From positions 620,001 to 684,000 of the forward strand of contig NZ_CANMSJ010000001.1 in NCBI RefSeq assembly GCF_947500605.1: 64,000 nucleotides of DNA, in the 5' to 3' direction. The position numbers were made by a program, and so were the translations under genes. This document shows, piece by piece, positions 17,236-24,585 of this stretch (its first letter is position 1; each line of letters begins with the position of its first letter). The notes beneath the pieces are model-generated. The model worked only from the letters and a program-made list of their open reading frames with translations. It ran no database searches and had not been told where the DNA came from. The stretch is from an uncultured Lacinutrix sp. GTDB lineage: Bacteria; Bacteroidota; Bacteroidia; Flavobacteriales; Flavobacteriaceae.

Positions 17236-17808
17236 TTAAGAAATACGTTTTCTAATACGGCTTAATGCTTGTGCTGTAACACCAATATATGAGGCTATAT
17301 ATTTTAAAGGAATTTCTTTAATTAATTTTGGACGCTCTGTGAATAGGTTAAGGTAACGCTCTTCGGCAGTTTCGTTTAAAAGGGATTGTTCTCTTTTAGA
17401 TTTTATAAGAAATAACCGCTCTGAAGATAAGCGACCAATAACATTACCAGCAAAACTTTTCTCGTAAACCTCTTGTAAATCTTCGTACGAAATACTCCAC
17501 ATTGAAACCTCTGTTAAGGCTTCTAATCTGTATAATGATGGTTTTCTGGTAAGAAAAGAATCGTAAGCGCTTACAAATTCGTTTTTAAAACAAAAACCAA
17601 ATGTAATGTCTTTTTCCTTTTCTTCCTTCGGAATTAAAAAGCGTGCAATACCTTCTTCTATAAATGAAATATAGTTTTCGGTCTCTCCAACACTAACAAT
17701 GGCGCTCTTTTTTTTGAAGATTCTATTTTCTAATTTAGATGAAAACAGTTGCCAATCTTCATCAGAAATAGCAACTGTTTTCTCTATGTATTCTCTAATG
17801 TTTACCAT
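17236..17808 (-). CDS. Crp/Fnr-family transcriptional regulator
   Basis: 190 residues. An N-terminal effector-binding roll (about 10-115) leads through a dimer helix to a C-terminal HTH (about 150-188, LKYIASYIGVTAQALSRIRKRI). This short form is typical of flavobacterial Crp/Fnr proteins that lack a clear cNMP phosphate-binding motif, so the ligand is unknown. It is transcribed toward the desaturase gene 57 bp away; regulating it is plausible but unproven. Confidence 0.85.
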   Translation of the reverse strand: MVNIREYIEKTVAISDEDWQLFSSKLENRIFKKKSAIVSVGETENYISFIEEGIARFLIPKEEKEKDITFGFCFKNEFVSAYDSFLTRKPSLYRLEALTEVSMWSISYEDLQEVYEKSFAGNVIGRLSSERLFLIKSKREQSLLNETAEERYLNLFTERPKLIKEIPLKYIASYIGVTAQALSRIRKRIS

Positions 17809-17846
17809 ATTCGCTTATCCATTGCAAATATCGCTATATATTTTAA

Positions 17847-19556
17847 CTATTCTACTCGTTTTCCAGGTAATACTTGTCCGTTTTGAAACAAAGTCATACT
17901 ATCTATCTTGCCTTTATCATTTGCATTAAATTCTACTTTTGCTTCTACTACTTTTAAGAAAAAGGTATTATAATCTGAAGGGAAAATTTCGAATTGAGGT
18001 TGTCCTGTTGCTTGTAAAAACAAACGCCCTTCTTTTGTTGTAATTGTAATTGCAAATGTTGGTGCCAACTGGTATTTACCAGTATAACTTTCTAACATTT
18101 CTTTAGATACAGTTACTTCTTTTATATCGACCTTTAAGCTTTTTAAAACATCGCGAGCATTATCGTTTGCAGGATCTAACTCTAAAGATTTCTTATAATT
18201 TTGTATTGCTAGTTCTTCTTCTCCGTTTTCTAAATAAGCTTCTGCTAAAGAATCGTAAGGATTTGATGCTTCTGGAAATTCAGCAACATTTAATTTAAAA
18301 ATCTCTAATGCAATGTCCTTTTTATCTTCTGCTAATAATTGGTAACCCAAAGTATTTAATTCTTCAACTTCAAAATTATAATCGCTTGCTTGTTTGGTTT
18401 TAGCTTCTTTATAAAAAGTAATAGCTTTAGTAATACCATTTACTTTTATCTCTTTGGCTAATACTTTAGCAATAGATGGTTTGATAAGTTTTAAAGGATA
18501 AGAAGGTACCATTAATTTTATAGCAATAGCATCTACGTTTTCGTTACTATTAGTTAAAACAACAACGCCTCTTTTTGATGCTTTATCTATTGCAGACATT
18601 GCGCAATAACCACCTGTTGCTCCATTATGCATTAAAAACATACCGTTTTCTATATGCCAAGCTAATGCCATTTCTGCTCTTTGTTCTTCACTTTTAAATG
18701 CCGATTTATGAGCCAATGCCATTGCATTATGTAATTTTGAATCTATAGTGTTTGCGTTAATATTTGCTTGAATGTATTTTACCATATCGCTAACTGTAGA
18801 ACGTATACCTCCTGCTCCACCAAGTGTAATAATATCCCAATTTTCGGTTTCACTAAGTCCGTCGTGTCCTTTTGCTAATCGGTTTTTCATTGTTTGGGTT
18901 AATACTAATCTTGTATCATCCATTTGTAATGGTTTAGCAATATTTTCTATTACTAATTCTTCGTATGTTTTACCGCTTTGTAATTCTAGAATATGACCAA
19001 GTAAACCCATTCCTACGTTAGAATATTCTTTCTCGACTCCAATGTCTCTTGTTAATTCGTAATTAGAAATAAAGCTATACAGATTCTCGTAAGTATAATC
19101 TTGAAAAGGATTTTTTGCGTTTGCTGGAGACCAGTTATCTGGCATTCTTGGTAAAGCAGATGTATGTGTTGCTAAATGTTTTAAGGTAATTTCCTTTCCG
19201 TTTCGGGTTGGTACTTTTACTGTTTTAGGTAAATATTTAGAAATAGGATCGTCTAAACTCATTTCTCCGCTATTTACTTTTAAAGCTAAAAGTGTTGCTG
19301 TAAATGTTTTTGAAATTGAACCAATCTCGAAAACAGATTCTTTATTTACAGGTGTACCGTTCTCTTGCGCAGTGTTCCCAAAACTGTAATAATCTACAGT
19401 ATCTCCATTTATATAACCTACTACGATACCAACATTTATTTGGTTTTCTACTCTAGATTGTATGTACTCTTTTACTTCGTTTGGAATTTTGGAGTCTTGT
19501 GCTTTAACTTGAAAACTTAATAGTAATGTTAATGCAATGCATAGTAGTTTTTTCAT
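17847..19556 (-). CDS. Serine beta-lactamase-like hydrolase with TPR region
   Basis: 569 residues. A signal peptide (1-20) is followed by a class C beta-lactamase/penicillin-binding fold (about 25-345) with SISK (Ser80, Lys83), YSN (178-180) and a HNGATGG block in place of KTG. A TPR-like helical segment follows (about 385-470, PYDSLAEAYLENGEEELAIQNYKKSLELDPANDNA). A C-terminal beta-rich domain (about 485-569) resembles those of other bacterial serine hydrolases of this type. It is probably a periplasmic esterase or peptidase. Resistance function should not be assumed. Confidence 0.85.
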   Translation of the reverse strand: MKKLLCIALTLLLSFQVKAQDSKIPNEVKEYIQSRVENQINVGIVVGYINGDTVDYYSFGNTAQENGTPVNKESVFEIGSISKTFTATLLALKVNSGEMSLDDPISKYLPKTVKVPTRNGKEITLKHLATHTSALPRMPDNWSPANAKNPFQDYTYENLYSFISNYELTRDIGVEKEYSNVGMGLLGHILELQSGKTYEELVIENIAKPLQMDDTRLVLTQTMKNRLAKGHDGLSETENWDIITLGGAGGIRSTVSDMVKYIQANINANTIDSKLHNAMALAHKSAFKSEEQRAEMALAWHIENGMFLMHNGATGGYCAMSAIDKASKRGVVVLTNSNENVDAIAIKLMVPSYPLKLIKPSIAKVLAKEIKVNGITKAITFYKEAKTKQASDYNFEVEELNTLGYQLLAEDKKDIALEIFKLNVAEFPEASNPYDSLAEAYLENGEEELAIQNYKKSLELDPANDNARDVLKSLKVDIKEVTVSKEMLESYTGKYQLAPTFAITITTKEGRLFLQATGQPQFEIFPSDYNTFFLKVVEAKVEFNANDKGKIDSMTLFQNGQVLPGKRVE

Positions 19557-19584
19557 TTTTGATTGGTTTTTAATGCTGTTATAA

Positions 19585-19592
19585 CAAAGTTA
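19585..19592 (-). promoter_or_regulatory. TAnnTTTG -7 box for the serine hydrolase gene
   Basis: The complement reads TAACTTTG, an exact match, about 28 bp before the start at 19556. No -33 TTG is clear at standard spacing. Confidence 0.4.
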
Positions 19593-19736
19593 GTTATAAA
19601 TACTTTATCTGTTTATTTAATGCGACTAACACCCAATTTACTGATGGTATTAACCTAATAACGAATATAAACTGCTAACTAATGTTCAATAAATAAGACG
19701 CATACTATTGGTTTATGTTACATTATTAAATAGTAA

Positions 19737-19776
19737 AACCAAAAAACGCAACCTATTTAGGTTGCGTTTTTTGGTT
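19737..19776 (-). terminator. Strong hairpin terminator with the AAACGCAACCT stem
   Basis: AAACGCAACCT (19744-19754) and AGGTTGCGTTT (19759-19769) enclose loop ATTT, and the stem extends outward to AACC/GGTT. T-runs lie on both sides. It can end leftward transcription coming from acs. The same 11-bp arms recur at 45348 and 45904. Confidence 0.75.
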
Positions 19777-19874
19777 TTGCATTAGGGATTGTAGTGGCAT
19801 CCTTTTGCTTTTTCTGCAAAAGATATAACGGAAAGCCCGACACTTTGTAGCTTTAGCGGAAAAGTGTAATGCCC
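19775..19874 (+). repeat. Dispersed structured element, copy B (~100 bp)
   Basis: This is the second copy of the 13484-13586 element, in the same orientation. The outer GCATTA/TAATGC pair and the GGAT/ATCC hairpin are conserved. The middle arm is TTTTGC/GCAAAA (copy A: TTTTTTA/TAAAAAA) around a kept TTTTTCT loop. The last arm is CACTTT/AAAGTG. It follows the terminator directly and is followed by a 44-bp repeat. Confidence 0.65.
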
Positions 19875-19877
19875 AAC

Positions 19878-19920
19878 TTCTCGATACAATTTTTCGTTTA
19901 TCAAAATCACTCGAAGTGAC
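19878..19920 (+). repeat. ~44-bp dispersed repeat, copy 1
   Basis: Begins TTCTCGATACAATTTTTC and ends ATCACTCGAAGTGAC. Related copies lie at 21910, 21971 (reversed) and 29444. With the terminator and the structured element it fills the 372-bp gap between the serine hydrolase and acs (19557-19928). The rest of that gap holds the hydrolase promoter region and no gene. Confidence 0.6.
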
Positions 19921-19928
19921 GCTATAAT

Positions 19929-21836
19929 CTACAATACATTATCCATAATATCTTGTACACATTCTGGATTTAGCAATGTACTTGTATCTCCTAAATTATC
20001 GGTTTCGTTACTGGCGATTTTGCGTAAAATACGACGCATAATTTTACCACTTCGTGTTTTTGGTAATCCGTCTGTAAATTGGATTTTATCTAACTTCGCA
20101 ATAGGTCCTATTTGCTCTGTAATTAACTGATTAATTTCTTTACGAAGGTTATCGTGTTTTCTACTTTCTCCTGTTTCTTTTAAAGTAACGTAACCATATA
20201 GCGCGTTTCCTTTAATATCGTGTGGGAAACCTACAATTGCACTTTCTGCTACTGCTGGATGCTCGTTTACGGCATCTTCTATTGGTGCGGTACCAAGATT
20301 ATGACCAGATACAATAATTACATCGTCTACTCTACCTGTAATTCTATAATAGCCAACCTCGTCTCTTAATGCGCCATCTCCGGTAAAGTATTTGTTTTCG
20401 TAAGCTGAGAAATAGGTGTCTTTATAACGTTGGTGATTTCCCCAAATGGTTCTAGCCATACTTGGCCAAGGAAACTTGATGCATAAACGTCCATCGACCT
20501 GATTTCCTTTAATTTCATTTCCATGCTCGTCCATTAATGCTGGCTGAATACCAATAAATGGTAATGTTGCATAGGTTGGTTTTGTTGGTGTTGCAAATGC
20601 TATTGGCGTTATCATAATACCTCCAGTTTCGGTTTGCCACCAAGTATCTACAATTGGTGCTTTTTTCTTACCTACATTGTCATCGTACCAATGCCAAGCT
20701 TCCTCGTTTATTGGTTCTCCCACGGTACCTAATACTTTTAGGGATGATAAATCGTGCTTTTCTAAATGCTCTACTCCTTCTTTTGCTAAAGCTCTAATGG
20801 CTGTTGGCGCTGTGTAAAATTGGTTTACTTTATGTTTTTCTACAATCTCCCAGAAACGTCCGAAATCTGGATAACTTGGTACGCCTTCGAACATAACGGT
20901 TGTTGCGCCGTTACAAAGCGGACCGTAAACGATGTAACTGTGTCCGGTAATCCAACCTATATCTGCTGTGCACCAATACACATCTTGTTCTCTATATTGA
21001 AATACGTTTTTAAACGTATATGCCGTGTACACCATGTAACCTGCCGTGGTATGTACCATCCCTTTTGGTTTTCCGGTAGATCCTGAAGTATATAAAATAA
21101 ACAAAGGATCTTCTGCATCCATAATTTCTGGTACACAATCGTGATAAGCTTCATCTAATAAAGGTTGTAACCATTTGTCACGTCCTTCTTGCATATTTAT
21201 ATCTGTATTAATTCGTTTTGCTACCAAAACAGTATTTACGTTTGGACACTCTTCTAAAGCCTCGTCTACAATACCTTTTAAATCGATTGTTTTTGCGCCA
21301 CGGTAAGAACCATCACTTGTAATTACTAATTTACAATCACTATCGTTAATTCTTGTTGCTAAAGCTGTTGAAGAAAATCCTGCAAATACTACAGAATGTA
21401 TTGCTCCGATACGTGCACAGGCTAATACAGAGACTGCTAATTCTGGAATCATAGGTAAGTAAATACAAACACGATCTCCTTTACCAACTCCGTTATCTTT
21501 AAGTACGTTTGCAAATCTACATACGCGTTCGTGCAATTCGCGATAGGTAATATGAAGTGCTTTTTCTTTTGGACTGTTAGGTTCGAAAATAATAGCTGTT
21601 TTATCTCCTCTTGTATATAAATGCCTGTCTATACAGTTTTCTGTGATGTTTAATTTTGCACCTTCAAACCATTTGACTTCAGGCTTAGAAAAATCCCAAC
21701 TTAATACGTTGTCCCATTTTTTACGCCACATAAAATGCTCTTCGGCAATTTCTTCCCAAAAACTTTCTGGGTTTCTGACGGATTTACGGTAAACTTGGTA
21801 ATATTCTTCTAAGTGTTTTATGTGATAATTACTCAT
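19929..21836 (-). CDS. acs: Acetyl-CoA synthetase (acetate--CoA ligase)
   Basis: 635 residues, normal Acs length. It activates acetate to acetyl-AMP and then acetyl-CoA. Seen are the N-terminal Acs domain, the P-loop YTSGSTGKPKG, WWQTETGG, the hinge segment YYRITGRVDDVI and the C-terminal PKTRSGK with Lys598, the conserved catalytic lysine that is the acetylation target in this family. It is the last gene of a leftward short-chain fatty acid cluster with an ActP-type symporter and a symporter-kinase. It is separated from prpE by an inverted pair of repeats, so it may have its own promoter. Confidence 0.96.
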   Translation of the reverse strand: MSNYHIKHLEEYYQVYRKSVRNPESFWEEIAEEHFMWRKKWDNVLSWDFSKPEVKWFEGAKLNITENCIDRHLYTRGDKTAIIFEPNSPKEKALHITYRELHERVCRFANVLKDNGVGKGDRVCIYLPMIPELAVSVLACARIGAIHSVVFAGFSSTALATRINDSDCKLVITSDGSYRGAKTIDLKGIVDEALEECPNVNTVLVAKRINTDINMQEGRDKWLQPLLDEAYHDCVPEIMDAEDPLFILYTSGSTGKPKGMVHTTAGYMVYTAYTFKNVFQYREQDVYWCTADIGWITGHSYIVYGPLCNGATTVMFEGVPSYPDFGRFWEIVEKHKVNQFYTAPTAIRALAKEGVEHLEKHDLSSLKVLGTVGEPINEEAWHWYDDNVGKKKAPIVDTWWQTETGGIMITPIAFATPTKPTYATLPFIGIQPALMDEHGNEIKGNQVDGRLCIKFPWPSMARTIWGNHQRYKDTYFSAYENKYFTGDGALRDEVGYYRITGRVDDVIIVSGHNLGTAPIEDAVNEHPAVAESAIVGFPHDIKGNALYGYVTLKETGESRKHDNLRKEINQLITEQIGPIAKLDKIQFTDGLPKTRSGKIMRRILRKIASNETDNLGDTSTLLNPECVQDIMDNVL

Positions 21837-21909
21837 AATATATTAGTTTAATTTTTGTGTTAAACACTTATATAATCTTAGTGTATAACTAGTTTTTAAT
21901 ATGTTTTGT

Positions 21910-21954
21910 TTCTTGATACACTTTTTTCTTTTCTCAAAAATCATTCGATGTGAC
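21910..21954 (+). repeat. ~44-bp dispersed repeat, copy 2 (diverged)
   Basis: Starts TTCTTGATACAC and ends TCATTCGATGTGAC. It faces copy 3 (21971-22014) across 16 bp, so the two form an imperfect long inverted repeat between prpE and acs. Confidence 0.5.
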
Positions 21955-21970
21955 ATTATCACTATCTATT

Positions 21971-22014
21971 GTCTGTTCGAGTAATTCGATTTTAAAAGCA
22001 TTGTATCGAGATAC
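21971..22014 (-). repeat. ~44-bp dispersed repeat, copy 3 (reversed)
   Basis: The complement reads GTATCTCGATACAATGC and continues to TACTCGAACAGAC. It ends exactly at the stop codon of the ligase gene (22015), so with copy 2 it could serve as that gene's transcript end. Confidence 0.6.
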
Positions 22015-23910
22015 TTATTTATGAATCCCAATATTATGGGCTTGATATACTGATTTAATTTCGTCTATTATTACAACATCATCTATGGTTGATGGTATAT
22101 TATACTGCTGCTCGTCTGCGATATTACGCAACAATTTACGAAGAATTTTTCCACTTCTTGTCTTTGGCAATCGGTTTACAACTAATACATCTCTAAAAGA
22201 AGCTACTGCTCCAATTTCTCGACGTACATCTCGTATAATTTCTTTTTGAATGGTATCGTTTCCAGAAGATGCTTCGGTTTTTAAAACTACTAATCCTAAA
22301 GGTTTTTGACCTTTAAGCTCGCAATGCACACCAAATACTGCACATTCTGCAACAGATTGGTGTGAGGCTACAATTTCTTCCATTTCGGCAGTAGATAAAC
22401 GATGTCCAGCAACGTTAATAATATCGTCTACTCGACCTGTAATAAATATGTAACCATCTTCGTCTTTATAACCACCATCTCCAGAGAAATAATAACCTGG
22501 AAAACGGTCTAGATAACCAGATGTAAAACGGTCTGGATTTCCCCAAAGATTACTTAATGTTCCTGGTGGTAATGGTAATTTTACTACAACGTAACCTTCA
22601 ACAGAAGATTCTACTTCTTCGCCTTCTTCATTTAAAATTTTAATATCGTAACCAGAAACAGGTAAACCTGCCGAACCTGGTTTTACTTCTCGTAATCCTA
22701 CGCCAACCATATTGCAAATCATTGGCCAACCGCTTTCTGTTTGCCACCAATGGTCTATAACTGGAACTCTTAGCTTGTCTTCAGTCCAACTTAAAGTAGC
22801 CACATCACAACGCTCTCCCGCTAAAAATAAATTTTTAAAGCAAGACAAATCGAAACGCTTAATCATGTTACCGTTTGGATCTTCTTTTTTTATTGCTCTA
22901 ATTGCTGTAGGCGCCGTAAACATTGCTTTTACATTATGCTCACTAATAACACGCCAAAAAGTAGATGCATCTGGTGTTTTAATAGGCTTTCCTTCAAATA
23001 GAATGGTTGTATTTCTATTAATTAATGGTCCGTAAGTAATAAAACTATGTCCTACAACCCAACCAACATCGCTTGCTGCCCAAAACGTTTCGCCTTCGTT
23101 TACGCCATAAATGTATTTCATAGAGAATTTTAAAGCCGTTGCATAACCGCCTGTATCTCTAATAATACCTTTGGGAGTTCCTGTAGTTCCAGACGTATAT
23201 AATATATATGAAGGATGAGTAGATTCTATTGAAATAGCCTCAATTGAAGTTGAGTTTTCTACTAAAGTAGTATAATCTATATCGTAGTTTTTCTTCGGAA
23301 TTTCAACACCTAATTCTCTATCAAAAACAATAACATGTTCTGGCTTATTTTTAGCTTTAACAATAGCTTGATCGACAAAAGGTTTATAAGGAATAATCTT
23401 CTCTATTTCAATACCGTTAGATGCAGTAATGATTGCTTTTGGTTTACAATCGTCTATTCTAATAGCCAATTCATGTGGTGCAAAACCACCAAATACTACC
23501 GAGTGTATTACACCTATTCTAGCACAAGCTAACATAGCATATAATGCTTGCGGAATCATTGGCATATAGATAATACAAGTGTCTCCTTTTTGTAAACCTA
23601 AACTTTGTAATCCACCAGCTAGTTTTGATACTTCGTGGTGTAATTGATTAAAAGTAATATGCTGTTTTGTATTGGTTACTGGCGAGTCGTAAATAATAGC
23701 GTTCTGTTCTCCAAAACCATCTTTTATATGCTTGTCTATACACAGATAACTTAGGTTAAGTTGCCCATCTTCAAACCATTGATTATAGTTGTATTTATCG
23801 TGAGACAAAATTGTTTTTGGCATCTTAAACCAGTCTAGTTTACTAGCTTGTTCTTTCCAAAAATCTTCTGGTAAGACGATACTTTTATTATAAAATTCTT
23901 GATAAATCAT
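22015..23910 (-). CDS. prpE: Propionyl-CoA synthetase-type acyl-CoA ligase
   Basis: 631 residues, an AMP-forming ligase. It shares YTSGTTGTPKG, HWWQTESGWP and the hinge YIFITGRVDDII. The catalytic Lys588 lies in PKTRSGK. HWWQTESGWP, the FGGFAPHELAIRIDD block and the overall length fit PrpE better than Acs, which has TETGG. Propionate is therefore the likely substrate, but the family is promiscuous and acetate or butyrate remain possible. It lies 3 bp behind a small membrane protein gene and downstream of the receiver and symporter-kinase genes. Confidence 0.8.
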   Translation of the reverse strand: MIYQEFYNKSIVLPEDFWKEQASKLDWFKMPKTILSHDKYNYNQWFEDGQLNLSYLCIDKHIKDGFGEQNAIIYDSPVTNTKQHITFNQLHHEVSKLAGGLQSLGLQKGDTCIIYMPMIPQALYAMLACARIGVIHSVVFGGFAPHELAIRIDDCKPKAIITASNGIEIEKIIPYKPFVDQAIVKAKNKPEHVIVFDRELGVEIPKKNYDIDYTTLVENSTSIEAISIESTHPSYILYTSGTTGTPKGIIRDTGGYATALKFSMKYIYGVNEGETFWAASDVGWVVGHSFITYGPLINRNTTILFEGKPIKTPDASTFWRVISEHNVKAMFTAPTAIRAIKKEDPNGNMIKRFDLSCFKNLFLAGERCDVATLSWTEDKLRVPVIDHWWQTESGWPMICNMVGVGLREVKPGSAGLPVSGYDIKILNEEGEEVESSVEGYVVVKLPLPPGTLSNLWGNPDRFTSGYLDRFPGYYFSGDGGYKDEDGYIFITGRVDDIINVAGHRLSTAEMEEIVASHQSVAECAVFGVHCELKGQKPLGLVVLKTEASSGNDTIQKEIIRDVRREIGAVASFRDVLVVNRLPKTRSGKILRKLLRNIADEQQYNIPSTIDDVVIIDEIKSVYQAHNIGIHK

Positions 23911-23913
23911 GCC

Positions 23914-24132
23914 TTACTTATTTTTAGAATTAAGTAAGCCAAACCAATTAGGATTAAGTATTTTTAGCTTGATAAGCACCCAAATAATAACAACAAAACA
24001 AAGACCTAAAACTATAGATAGTACAGGACTTGCATTGGTATTATTTTCAAATTTAAACCTAAGGTAAAGCGTAGCAATAATGTAGATACTAATTATAATA
24101 TCTGACGCTAATGGGTTGATGTGAAATTTCAT
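23914..24132 (-). CDS. Small two-helix membrane protein, unknown
   Basis: 72 residues with two hydrophobic helices (about 9-25 and 37-58) and a basic tail. I recognise no family. Its stop is 3 bp before the PrpE start, so the two are almost certainly co-translated. A role with acyl-CoA ligase or transport components is possible but rests only on position. Confidence 0.6.
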   Translation of the reverse strand: MKFHINPLASDIIISIYIIATLYLRFKFENNTNASPVLSIVLGLCFVVIIWVLIKLKILNPNWFGLLNSKNK

Positions 24133-24203
24133 GTCTTTAAACTTTAATTAAACTTAGTTTGTTTGCACACAAAACCAATTTTAATAAAACTCAAAAAATA
24201 TTT

Positions 24204-24569
24204 CTAAGTCACTAGTTCCAATATTTCTGAAACTATTTTTTTTACTGAAAAAGGTTTTGTTAAATACTTATCTGCTCCAAGTTTTAAACCTTTTTCAATA
24301 TCTGAAGCTTTATTTTTAGCTGTTAAAAACACCACTTTGGTATCTTTTAAACTGTCTGTGTTTTTAATATGTTTTAAGGTTTGATACCCATCTACATTTG
24401 GCATCATAACATCCAACAAAACAACGTTAGGAATATGATGTTTTAATATCTCTAAAGCCTCACTTCCATCTCTTGCAATAAACACTTCAAAATCTTGTTT
24501 TTTGAAGGTATATTCTAACGACATTACAATATTTGGCTCATCGTCAACAATTAAAATTTTCTTCTTCAT
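24204..24569 (-). CDS. Single-domain response regulator (receiver only)
   Basis: 121 residues: one CheY-like receiver with acidic pocket D9/D10, phospho-acceptor Asp53 (LLDVMMP), Thr83 (FLTAK) and Lys105 (LTKPF). There is no output domain and the frame stops right after helix 5. It begins 16 bp after the symporter-kinase gene and is presumably phosphorylated by it. How it controls anything without DNA binding is open: relay, allostery or protein-protein contact. Confidence 0.9.
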   Translation of the reverse strand: MKKKILIVDDEPNIVMSLEYTFKKQDFEVFIARDGSEALEILKHHIPNVVLLDVMMPNVDGYQTLKHIKNTDSLKDTKVVFLTAKNKASDIEKGLKLGADKYLTKPFSVKKIVSEILELVT

Positions 24570-24585
24570 ACTTTATGACAACAAT

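Noticed and set aside
17847-19556. Beta-lactamase resistance gene
   Set aside because: The SxxK and YSN motifs are shared with many esterases and peptidases, and the KTG position is altered; the TPR tail fits a general serine hydrolase.
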